Shown here one piece after another: positions 1 through 5,864 of a stretch of DNA of 6,329 bases. The notes beneath the pieces are model-generated. The model was not told where the DNA came from and did no database searches. It saw nothing but the letters and a program-made list of their open reading frames with translations. This DNA comes from Candidatus Moranbacteria bacterium UBA2206 (GTDB lineage Bacteria; Patescibacteriota; Minisyncoccia; Moranbacterales; UBA2206). Positions within the stretch are counted from its first letter, which is position 1, and the number at the start of each line of letters is the position of its first letter. The position numbers were made by a program, and so were the translations under genes. The DNA lies in NCBI GenBank assembly GCA_002328565.1, contig DCUU01000042.1, positions 35,324 to 41,652 of the forward strand, given 5' to 3'.

Positions 1-155
1 GCATAAATTCCATACACACCCAAAACCAAAGCAATTAGCATCCATTGTGTTCCGGCTAAGTTCAAAACATTTGTTTGATAAAGCGAATCATAACCGGAAA
101 TTAGCACTGCTAAAACTGACAACCCCACCAAAATATCACTGTATTTTTTCATCAT
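1..155 (-). CDS. Small hydrophobic membrane protein, 5' part only
   Basis: The frame starts at ATG (155-153), with a second ATG directly after it, and runs off the window edge after 51 codons, so the C-terminus is missing. The visible protein begins MMKKYSDILVG and has two hydrophobic segments, at about residues 6-20 (VGLSVLAVLIS core) and 38-51 (WMLIALVLGVYGIY), joined by a polar stretch (YDSLYQTN). This fits a small two-helix inner-membrane protein with a basic, cytoplasmic N-terminus. I do not recognise a family and assign no function. The start is well supported: AAGGAGGTG at 169-161 is 5 nt upstream, the best ribosome binding site in the window. It follows the VanZ/peptidase gene by 56 bp and has a promoter-like pair in that gap, so it may be transcribed independently or as the tail of the upstream run. 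Confidence 0.75.
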   Translation of the reverse strand, partial: MMKKYSDILVGLSVLAVLISGYDSLYQTNVLNLAGTQWMLIALVLGVYGIY

Positions 156-160
156 ATTAA

Positions 161-169
161 CACCTCCTT
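161..169 (-). promoter_or_regulatory. Strong Shine-Dalgarno site
   Basis: Read on the minus strand this is AAGGAGGTG, almost fully complementary to the usual 16S 3' end, 5 nt before the ATG of the small membrane protein. Most other starts in the window have no comparable site, so this gene is probably translated more strongly than its neighbours. Confidence 0.75.
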
Positions 170-179
170 CCTTTCTATT

Positions 180-208
180 TTTATAAATCAATCATACCAC
201 AAAAACAA
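180..208 (-). promoter_or_regulatory. Candidate sigma-70-type promoter for the small membrane protein
   Basis: On the minus strand TTGTTT (208-203) is followed after 17 bp by TATAAA (185-180), which would start transcription roughly 20 nt before the ATG at 155. An overlapping extended -10-like TGGTATGAT (199-191) is an alternative. The site lies wholly within the gap after the VanZ/peptidase stop codon. It rests on sequence match only, in AT-rich DNA where chance matches are common. Confidence 0.4.
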
Positions 209-211
209 ACT

Positions 212-1411
212 CTATTCCACCACAATCATCGCCTTTTTACCCTTTTTAATATCTTCCGGTTTTCCGGGGAAATCATGGATAGCGTTATATAAAATATCGA
301 CATCGTATTTATATCCTTCACCCTTGCGCGTTCCTGGGTCATTGGTGATAATTAGGTCGCCATCATAACCGACTAGAACTAAATTGTGATAGAGCGGTCC
401 TGGAGCGGTAAAATTCGGATTACCCAGCTCTCTGCCGGCGGCTGGAACAATAATTGGAAAACCCTGCGCCAAATATTTTTTTAAATCCTCTTTTTCAAAA
501 TCATAAACTACTTTCAATTTTTTTCCATCGGGAAGTTCACCATAAAAATCCAAAAATAAATCGGCCGTTTGCTGGGCAGTAGTATCTTTAAAATCGCCAT
601 AATTTTTATTTTGAAATTTAACCAAAGCTTGAATTTCTTTTTCAGCAACTTCCGGTGTCAACTTTTCTCCAGAAAAATAATATCGAAGCATTATAATCGA
701 CGCTTCTTCACAAGCTTCCTCATGAATTTCATCCCACTTGGCAAATGGCGCCTGAGTTGTGAAAGGAACTTCCATTAAAATTTTGTCGGGAACTTTTTCT
801 ATCATTTTTTCCGACTTCACTATCACATCATCTTGCATTTTTTCATTATTCAAAATAATTTCTTTTTCCGAAGTACCGATTCTATTTTCCAAATCTTCTT
901 TCACCTTTTTTGCTTCATTTTCCAGGATAATACTCACTGCTTTTTTTTCACTACTTTTTCCATCTTGAATCATTTTGATTCCTAGGCCTAACAGCATTAG
1001 TGCTGAAAAAAACAAAACAAATATATTTTTCTTGTTTATCTTTCGACTGATTAAAACCAAAAATATTTCAGCACTAAATATAATGCTCCCACTATCAAAA
1101 ATGGCGTCGATTATTCTTCCCGTTCTTCCCATCACTAATGTTTGATGGAACTCATCACTGGCACCAAAGAAGATAGCTCCTAACAACGCTAGCCAGTAAG
1201 TTTTTTGCATTTTAAGTTTATGTGCAAGAAAAAAAATTCTCCAAAGCAAAAAAAACAAAACTGAAAATTCCAAAAAATGTGCCCCTTTGCGCAAAACTAT
1301 TTCCGCAATAGAACTTTTGGAAGATTGAAACCCCGGAATGGACGAAAAATAAAAAATAATCCCCATCCAAAGAAGAGCTGGCAAATAATATTTTAGAAAT
1401 TTTTTAAACAT
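212..1411 (-). CDS. VanZ-like membrane domain fused to C39-like cysteine peptidase
   Basis: A 399-residue two-part protein. The N-terminal part (residues about 5-147) resembles VanZ: YFSSIPG at 21-27, RKGAHFLEF at 41-49, and SDEFHQTLVMGRTGRIIDAIFD at 85-106, which matches the family pattern DE..Q...pgR..s..D. Hydrophobic segments lie near 8-24, 43-64, 72-86, 105-123 and 129-147. Basic loops after the second and fourth (HKLKMQK, SRKINKK) place the C-terminus outside the cell. A charged, probably helical linker (150-208) leads to a peptidase C39-like domain (about 211-399): VPFTTQAPFAKW at 215-226, the likely nucleophile Cys234 in HEEACEEAS, His342 in YHNLVLVGYDG, and NDPG at 357-360. Gln220 fits the oxyanion position. 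Papain-like C39 domains cleave peptides; the substrate here is unknown, but peptidoglycan or a surface protein fits. VanZ is linked to teicoplanin tolerance in enterococci, and its biochemical role is unsettled. The ATG has no clear Shine-Dalgarno site. The gene follows the L,D-transpeptidase after a 167-bp palindromic gap. Confidence 0.85.
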   Translation of the reverse strand: MFKKFLKYYLPALLWMGIIFYFSSIPGFQSSKSSIAEIVLRKGAHFLEFSVLFFLLWRIFFLAHKLKMQKTYWLALLGAIFFGASDEFHQTLVMGRTGRIIDAIFDSGSIIFSAEIFLVLISRKINKKNIFVLFFSALMLLGLGIKMIQDGKSSEKKAVSIILENEAKKVKEDLENRIGTSEKEIILNNEKMQDDVIVKSEKMIEKVPDKILMEVPFTTQAPFAKWDEIHEEACEEASIIMLRYYFSGEKLTPEVAEKEIQALVKFQNKNYGDFKDTTAQQTADLFLDFYGELPDGKKLKVVYDFEKEDLKKYLAQGFPIIVPAAGRELGNPNFTAPGPLYHNLVLVGYDGDLIITNDPGTRKGEGYKYDVDILYNAIHDFPGKPEDIKKGKKAMIVVE

Positions 1412-1428
1412 ATTTTAGAAGACTGTGC

Positions 1429-1575
1429 TAAAGGATATTGAAATTTTCGAAAAATTATTGTCTGAGAGCTCAATATTTTCTCTAAAAATTTTCTTTGGTC
1501 GCCGTTGATTGAGGAAAATTTTTAGCTAGAAAATTTGAGTTCGAGTTTAATTTGAGAAAATTTCAATATCCTTTA
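1429..1575. repeat. Long near-complete palindrome (MITE-like or structured RNA)
   Basis: The outer arms are perfect 20-bp inverted copies: TAAAGGATATTGAAATTTTC at 1429-1448 and its reverse complement at 1556-1575. An inner perfect 12-bp pair, CTAAAAATTTTC (1482-1493) with GAAAATTTTTAG (1514-1525), surrounds a 20-nt loop. The stretch between also pairs, with small bulges (for example 1475-1481 with 1528-1534), so almost the whole element can fold into one hairpin. It begins 4 nt after the transpeptidase stop codon and ends 17 nt before the VanZ gene start. No U-tract follows, so a simple intrinsic terminator is unlikely. The ends read TA-AAGG...CCTT-TA, which could be a TA target duplication of a small non-autonomous transposon. 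That reading is inference; the palindrome itself is directly visible. Confidence 0.85.
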
Positions 1576-1578
1576 ATT

Positions 1579-2736
1579 TCAGTATATAATCACTGGCGTG
1601 CCAACTTCGGCAAAATTATAGACTTTTTCTGCGGAACCAACACCTAATCGAACGCAACCGTGCGAAACAGGAATTCCCAGATGATTTGCTCCTTCCTTAT
1701 AGCCTCCTGGCCACTCTGGCAGTTCGTGAATGCCATACTTTCCATCCGACACCAACGCCATCCAATTTGGCATAAAAAGTCCGTAGGCTTTGGAAAATGG
1801 TCGTGGAGATTTATTATAAATTTTTGTTTCCATTTTAGGCGTATCCATTCCTTTTTTCCCACTAGAAACCATAAAGGACTCCAGAATTTTTCCATTCTCA
1901 AAAATACTCATAACTTGAGCGGATAAATTAATATCAATATATTTTCCAGTTTTTATCTTGGCAGACGTATATTTTTTAGCTTGTTCCAATCTTATATTTT
2001 TATCCTTATCCCAAACAACTTTAGGTGGTGGCATGGTTTCAAAAAAACTTTCATAAATTTTTTTGTATTCCTCATCTCTGGCTGTTTTATATTTAGCATA
2101 AACTTCTAAATGATACTTTTGGGCATATTCCATTCCCTCTCTGGGCATTAATTTAAATTCATCCCGATTAAAATTAGTTTCAAAAAAAGCTCCCTTGTCT
2201 GAGTTTAGGACAAATTTCAAAGAAAAATCAGCAGTTGATTTGGAAAAATTTAATATTATCGGATCTTCAATATCAATCGCCACATTTTGCGAACCATTTT
2301 CGGGAATTATTTTTTTAACTTGCGGATATTTATCCGTAGAAAAAAATAATTTTTGTTTTTCTATATCAGAAAACATTATATTTTTTCCTGCTGGCAAAAA
2401 TATTTCATACTGCATTTGCGGTTGCCAAAAATTTTTCGGTACTATCTCAAGTTTTTTATTAGAATCTTTCCAGACAAGCTTATAATTTTCATCGGGAACT
2501 ATTTTTATTTTTAAATTATAATCATCAACAAACACTGGGTAAGAAAAATTAATCACAACTGATTCTTCCGGTCGAATATCTTTTGACTTTTCCAGAGCTA
2601 TATTAGTTTTGAAAATTTCCGGGTAAGCTTTTATGCTGAAAACTATGCCGAAAATTCCAGTAACTATAATTACTAGAATTAAAATTAATTTCTGTAGCGT
2701 ATTAATATGATGCACGCCGATATACCGCCTAATCAT
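1579..2736 (-). CDS. Membrane-anchored L,D-transpeptidase (YkuD) with Ig-like domains
   Basis: A 385-residue protein with a single N-terminal membrane anchor (about 16-38) and no obvious cleavage site. Two beta-rich regions follow. The second (about 137-235, KKIIPENGSQNVAIDIEDPI) matches the bacterial Ig-like Big_5/SbsA type; the first (about 45-133) looks like a divergent copy. The YkuD catalytic domain occupies about 265-385 and carries the complete signature: His337 in GIHELPEWPGG, then HLGIPVSHGCVRLG with His359, catalytic Cys361 and Arg363. In this family the Cys attacks a tetrapeptide stem to make 3-3 peptidoglycan cross-links or to attach proteins to peptidoglycan, outside the membrane. 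The ATG is 5 bp after the stop of the glycoside hydrolase gene; a weak GAGG lies about 13 nt upstream, inside that gene, pointing to translational coupling. The stop is TGA, followed at once by the long palindrome. Confidence 0.93.
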   Translation of the reverse strand: MIRRYIGVHHINTLQKLILILVIIVTGIFGIVFSIKAYPEIFKTNIALEKSKDIRPEESVVINFSYPVFVDDYNLKIKIVPDENYKLVWKDSNKKLEIVPKNFWQPQMQYEIFLPAGKNIMFSDIEKQKLFFSTDKYPQVKKIIPENGSQNVAIDIEDPIILNFSKSTADFSLKFVLNSDKGAFFETNFNRDEFKLMPREGMEYAQKYHLEVYAKYKTARDEEYKKIYESFFETMPPPKVVWDKDKNIRLEQAKKYTSAKIKTGKYIDINLSAQVMSIFENGKILESFMVSSGKKGMDTPKMETKIYNKSPRPFSKAYGLFMPNWMALVSDGKYGIHELPEWPGGYKEGANHLGIPVSHGCVRLGVGSAEKVYNFAEVGTPVIIY

Positions 2737-2741
2737 TATTT

Positions 2742-3758
2742 TTATTCAACCTCATTAAACAATTCTTGCGCTGTATTCCAAAGCACCGGATAATTTTTTT
2801 CCACCTTTAGCCAATACCACCATTCCACTCCCCAAAGATAAATTTCCGGAAAACCAACCTGACGGGCATAAGTCACATTTTCTCTCAATTTTTTTTCATT
2901 CATTGATTTAAATTGTTCCTCTAGCGTTGCATCCACTGTCCAGCCTTGGATCCACGGTTCAGCTTGCAGTTCCGCCACAATCGCATTTTTTTGTTCTGCA
3001 AAAAGACTAATAAGGCCATACTTAAACCGAAAGAAGCGTGGTCCAACCGGATAGACATAATAGCCCCAGCCTTCCTTATAGACATTGCGATACATCGTAG
3101 TACCAAAAACATCCGCCCTTCTGGCTGCTCTCACCCAAAGGCTTAGCTCTCCACTATCAGAAACAATTATTTTCCGGCTATCATCAATTTTTCTAGCCAG
3201 AGAAATTTCGCTATCTAGCAAATCAGCGTCCGGCGCTGGGCAAATGCCAAAAAGCAAGAATGGTTCATTTTCAATTTGCCAATATTTTATCTCAGAATTA
3301 TTCTTATACCGCTCCATCACCACTGAGATAAAATTCAAAAGAGATTCTTTTCTTTTTTGATCACTTACAGATGCCCAATCAGGAATGGCACATTCTGGCC
3401 AGCGCGGAACCTTCTGACCAATTGTTAAGATTATATTGACATTTCTTTTTTGCGCTTCCTGAAGTTGCCAATCGACATCAGAGAAATCAAACTCTCCTTC
3501 TGATTTTTCTACTAAATCCCAATAAACGGGCAGTCGCACATTTTTCACCTCCAATTCATCCAGCGCGGCCACATAGGCTTCTTTCCAATTTAGCCCAATG
3601 TTTGTGGCGTAACGGCTAGAAAAAGTCACGCCCAATTCTGCCCTTTCGTTTTGATCACTTACGGGAATATTAAAATAAATAAAGAAGCCCAAAAGTATAA
3701 CGAATATAATTCCGATTAATTTTCCAAAAATTCTTAGAAATTTTTTTATATATTTCAT
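2742..3758 (-). CDS. Membrane-anchored glycoside hydrolase, clan GH-A (GH5/GH42-like)
   Basis: A 338-residue protein with an N-terminal anchor (about 10-30, basic MKYIKKFLRIFGK before it), then a single TIM-barrel-like domain. Clan GH-A landmarks appear in order: VRLPVYW at 74-80 (the conserved beta-2 strand Arg75), Asn164-Glu165-Pro166 in YWQIENEPF (acid/base Glu165 at the end of beta-4), and Glu263 in IVAELQAEPW (the probable nucleophile at the end of beta-7), with an aromatic beta-8 region EIYLWGVEWWYW at 305-316. Both catalytic glutamates are in place, so it should be an active retaining beta-glycosidase outside the membrane. The substrate cannot be told from sequence; cellulase-like or beta-galactosidase-like labels are both possible. 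It sits 5 bp before the L,D-transpeptidase gene, which suggests a cell-surface glycan or envelope role. The start has no good Shine-Dalgarno site, and its leader contains one arm of an inverted repeat. Confidence 0.85.
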   Translation of the reverse strand: MKYIKKFLRIFGKLIGIIFVILLGFFIYFNIPVSDQNERAELGVTFSSRYATNIGLNWKEAYVAALDELEVKNVRLPVYWDLVEKSEGEFDFSDVDWQLQEAQKRNVNIILTIGQKVPRWPECAIPDWASVSDQKRKESLLNFISVVMERYKNNSEIKYWQIENEPFLLFGICPAPDADLLDSEISLARKIDDSRKIIVSDSGELSLWVRAARRADVFGTTMYRNVYKEGWGYYVYPVGPRFFRFKYGLISLFAEQKNAIVAELQAEPWIQGWTVDATLEEQFKSMNEKKLRENVTYARQVGFPEIYLWGVEWWYWLKVEKNYPVLWNTAQELFNEVE

Positions 3759-3768
3759 AAATTTAGGA

Positions 3769-3872
3769 CTTTACCCTATGGAGTAATTTCACAATAAACC
3801 ACGAGTAGTATTAAAAAATAAATCTAATTTAAATTCTTATTTATCACTATGTCCGTACTCCATAGGGTGAAG
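3769..3872. repeat. Inverted-repeat element spanning transporter end and hydrolase leader
   Basis: The arms are CTTTACCCTATGGAGTA (3769-3785) and, inverted, TACTCCATAGGGTGAAG (3856-3872), pairing at 16 of 17 positions, with a central 13-bp perfect block. The 70-nt AT-rich spacer has only a short internal stem (AAATAA with TTATTT). The 3856-3872 arm lies inside the transporter gene and encodes its last residues (PYGV region); the other arm is in the leader of the glycoside hydrolase gene. No U-tract follows the hairpin, so read-through between the two genes is plausible. It may be a small mobile element or an RNA structure controlling the downstream gene. Confidence 0.75.
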
Positions 3873-4788
3873 AAACTAAAATTAATCCTAGGGTGATAAT
3901 GGCAATAGCTATAATTTTTTGAGCTATGCTTTTAAAATCTTTTTCTTCTCGCATTATTTTTGGCATCCAAGCAGAAAAAATAATACTCAAGCCAAAAATA
4001 AAAACGTATTCTACTGAAACTAAGGCATTCACCACAGTCACGCTTGCCAAAGACATCGACACTGCATTTTCTTTGAGAAATGATCCGCTTCCGCCGAGCG
4101 TTTTAGCTAGAACAAAAGAAGCACCAGATTTTTTCTCTTCTTTTTCGGATTTTTTAAATTTCAATAGCGAATTCAAAATAGGTTTTCGCCAAATAGGGAT
4201 CAGGAAGAAACTCAACACGCCCAAAAATGCGCCTGCTCTTGTCCAGATAAAAACATTTAAAAAATTATCTTCATTGTACAACGCTTTTATTATAATCGTT
4301 GAAACAGCTAGGAGAAACCCAGCTAAAATTGAAGCGCGAAAACCTTCGAAAAATATCCTTGTTCTATTTTTAGCTAAATTAAAAGAAATCAAAATTCCAC
4401 CAAAAATTAAAGCACCGATACCAAGAGTACCCCTGAGCCCCAAGTCTTCCCCCAAAAAAACTATAGCCAGAAAAAATGATGTGATTGGGACAACCGCGCC
4501 CACAATCGGAAGCACCCGGCTGGCCTCCCCTCTTTTGACTGCCCAAAACAATGAAAGCATTCCGTAGATAAAAATCATTCCAGCGATGAAACTGAAAAAC
4601 ATTTTCTCATAACTAATCCAATGGAATCCAAAGGGGGCAAAAACAACCGCAAACATACCCATTGTTCCGGAATAAAAAGCATAGATAGCAGGATGGGAAA
4701 CGCGCTTGGAAGAAAGCAAAAATTTATCCAGAACAATTTCCAGGGCTAAAAGAAAATATGCAAGTATGGCAATCCCTATCCAATTCAT
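3847..4788 (-). CDS. EamA/DMT-superfamily transporter-like membrane protein
   Basis: A 313-residue, highly hydrophobic protein with the two-repeat layout of the drug/metabolite transporter superfamily. The first half (about 2-136) ends in the pattern FLGEDLGLRGTLGIGALIFGGI at 111-132, which matches the typical EamA half-end (l.GE.....lG..lI..Gv). The second half (about 152-305) ends IIAIAIITLGLILVS. I count about nine or ten membrane segments. A charged cytoplasmic-type insert, FKKSEKEEKKSG (211-222), splits the second half. Members export amino acids, nucleotide sugars, polyamines or other metabolites; the substrate here is not readable. The second half lacks a clear GE motif, as in divergent members. 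The start has no Shine-Dalgarno site and is 38 bp past the upstream terminator, so a promoter or leaderless start is expected in the AT-rich gap. The extreme C-terminus (PYGVRT) is encoded by an inverted-repeat arm. Confidence 0.8.
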   Translation of the reverse strand: MNWIGIAILAYFLLALEIVLDKFLLSSKRVSHPAIYAFYSGTMGMFAVVFAPFGFHWISYEKMFFSFIAGMIFIYGMLSLFWAVKRGEASRVLPIVGAVVPITSFFLAIVFLGEDLGLRGTLGIGALIFGGILISFNLAKNRTRIFFEGFRASILAGFLLAVSTIIIKALYNEDNFLNVFIWTRAGAFLGVLSFFLIPIWRKPILNSLLKFKKSEKEEKKSGASFVLAKTLGGSGSFLKENAVSMSLASVTVVNALVSVEYVFIFGLSIIFSAWMPKIMREEKDFKSIAQKIIAIAIITLGLILVSSPYGVRT

Positions 4789-4826
4789 AATTTTTTATAT
4801 TCGTATATTTATTTTACACTAAAATT

Positions 4827-4856
4827 AAAAAATAAACCACTCCTGGTTTATTTTTT
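4827..4856 (-). terminator. Intrinsic terminator after the lysozyme-like gene
   Basis: A perfect 13-bp inverted repeat: AAAAAATAAACCA (4827-4839), loop CTCC, and TGGTTTATTTTTT (4844-4856). Read on the minus strand the hairpin ends in a run of Us, as in Rho-independent termination. It lies 60 bp after the stop at 4917 and 38 bp before the transporter start. Because the sequence is symmetric it could work on both strands, but no plus-strand gene needs it. It separates the lysozyme-like gene from the four-gene run below. The rest of the 4789-4916 gap shows nothing I can identify. Confidence 0.8.
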
Positions 4857-4916
4857 CCTGAAAGACTTACGCATTTGCCTGAAAATCTATTTCCATAGCC
4901 ACGCAAGTTCTATTCC

Positions 4917-5600
4917 CTAAGAGTTTAATTTATGATAATAGGCACTCACATCACTCACCCATTTTTTAACGGCCGTTGGATTGTCCCAAGAGCAGTCCCT
5001 TCCGCATTTCCAAACAATCATTTTTTCCGGTGTATCGATTCCTTGATTAATTAAGTTTTCAATTCTTCCACCCACAACTTCCACCGCGTGGCTGGGACTG
5101 TCAAAACAACTATATCCTGAAGCAGTAGCATTGTAACCTCCGCGATAACCCCAATAATTATAACAATCTTCGCCATTCTTTTTCGGAGAATGTTTCCCCC
5201 AGTTGCTTTCTTTTTTAGCAATAGCGATCAGGAATGCTGCCACAGATTTATCTTTTTTGGAAATTTCCAAAACCATTTCCGTCATAGGATAATCTTTCAC
5301 TAAATCTTTATATCTTTCCTCTTCTTTATTCTCTGGTTTTTTTTCAGTTTGAAAGCGATTTTTTTCGCAAATATTCTTTTCTTTATTTTCCTTGAAAAAA
5401 TCTTCCGGATTGATGTTTTTCAGTGGATCAATTGAGCTAAATTTTTGTCTATCGGAATTTTTTTCTGGTTTTTTTGCCAAGGCATTTTCGCCTAAATAAA
5501 AAGAAAAAAACAGCCTCACGACTAGCGCGAGAACAATTAGTGTTAGAATATTATATTTTTTGATCCTCCTTATCGCATCACACTGAAGTTGTCCGCTCAT
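4917..5600 (-). CDS. Membrane-anchored protein with lysozyme-like/glucosaminidase-type domain
   Basis: Numbered from the ATG at 5600, the protein is 227 residues: a basic N-terminus (IRRIKKYN), one membrane anchor or signal (about 17-37), a charged low-complexity stalk (about 43-100), and a C-terminal domain (about 105-227). That domain opens helix-rich with FLIAIAKKESNWGK, where Glu131 sits as the catalytic Glu does in lysozyme-fold transglycosylases and glucosaminidases, then CYNYWGYRGG and FDSPSHAVEVVGGRI, a layout seen in cell-wall hydrolases. Four cysteines (146, 165, 199, 203) may form disulfides outside the cell. A role in cutting peptidoglycan glycan strands is inferred. The start is uncertain: the frame stays open to TTG at 5717 and has an ATG at 5690, but neither has a well-placed Shine-Dalgarno site, and the upstream 39 residues look noncoding. 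The chosen ATG puts the hydrophobic segment near the N-terminus. The gene ends with its own terminator. Confidence 0.75.
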   Translation of the reverse strand: MSGQLQCDAIRRIKKYNILTLIVLALVVRLFFSFYLGENALAKKPEKNSDRQKFSSIDPLKNINPEDFFKENKEKNICEKNRFQTEKKPENKEEERYKDLVKDYPMTEMVLEISKKDKSVAAFLIAIAKKESNWGKHSPKKNGEDCYNYWGYRGGYNATASGYSCFDSPSHAVEVVGGRIENLINQGIDTPEKMIVWKCGRDCSWDNPTAVKKWVSDVSAYYHKLNS

Positions 5601-5734
5601 TATTTTCAGTTTTTTCTGGAATGTCCCCTTTTTAGCCTTCTCATTCGCTAAACCTCCCTTGCCACCCAGTTTTAAAAACGACCTAAACATCCTACCACGT
5701 GGCAGTTTTTTGTGCAATAGCCAATATTATATTT

Positions 5735-5750
5735 AGGCTTAAACAAGCCT
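5735..5750. repeat. Perfect 6-bp hairpin AGGCTT-AAAC-AAGCCT
   Basis: The inverted arms AGGCTT (5735-5740) and AAGCCT (5745-5750) have a 4-nt loop. On the minus strand it lies just upstream of TATAAT (5731-5726), a position where a regulator could bind, but nothing else supports an operator role. No U-tract follows, so it is not a terminator. Confidence 0.6.
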
Positions 5751-5753
5751 CCT

Positions 5754-5777
5754 TTCAATTTTATCAATAAAATTGAA
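5754..5777. repeat. Perfect 10-bp AT-rich hairpin flanked by purine-rich motifs
   Basis: TTCAATTTTA (5754-5763), loop TCAA, and TAAAATTGAA (5768-5777) form a perfect stem. On the minus strand it is preceded by GAGGAGGGG (5786-5778) and followed by AAAGGAGG (5755-5748), both resembling ribosome binding sites. The AT-rich stem without a following U-run argues against an ordinary terminator for the FN3 gene, although it is the only hairpin of size after that gene. Confidence 0.65.
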
Positions 5778-5803
5778 CCCCTCCTCTGAGGTCTTTTGTC
5801 TTA

Positions 5804-5824
5804 TATTTTGTATTTTGTATTCTG
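5804..5824. repeat. Tandem heptamer array, 3 x TATTTTG
   Basis: Three head-to-tail 7-bp units: TATTTTG, TATTTTG, TATTCTG. The last differs by one base. It lies 40 bp from a second heptamer array of unrelated sequence. Confidence 0.7.
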
Positions 5825-5864
5825 CATTTAACTTCAGCCTTTCTCCCTCATCTTCACTTTGTTT

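Noticed and set aside
1429..1575. Long palindrome considered as an intrinsic terminator for the transpeptidase gene
   Set aside because: The stem is far longer than usual, has no U-run on its 3' side on the minus strand, and is very AT-rich.
1579..1581. TGA stop of the transpeptidase gene considered as a recoded Gly codon (code 25, as in some CPR lineages)
   Set aside because: Read-through would add only two residues before TAA, the YkuD domain is complete at TGA, and no other frame here contains an internal TGA.
3926..4567. Long plus-strand open frame (213 codons) opposite the transporter gene
   Set aside because: It is antisense to a convincing hydrophobic transporter, has no domain or ribosome binding site, and its composition is that expected from the complement of membrane-protein codons.
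4789..4826. Promoter for the transporter gene in the AT-rich gap
   Set aside because: Several -10-like strings exist, but none has a reasonable -35 box at normal spacing, so no specific site can be supported.
5672..5767. Minus-strand 31-codon frame starting TTG after GAGGAGGGG, cysteine-containing, a possible leader peptide
   Set aside because: The spacing is acceptable, but the start is TTG inside a hairpin loop, there is no recognisable sequence, and the frame is short enough to occur by chance.
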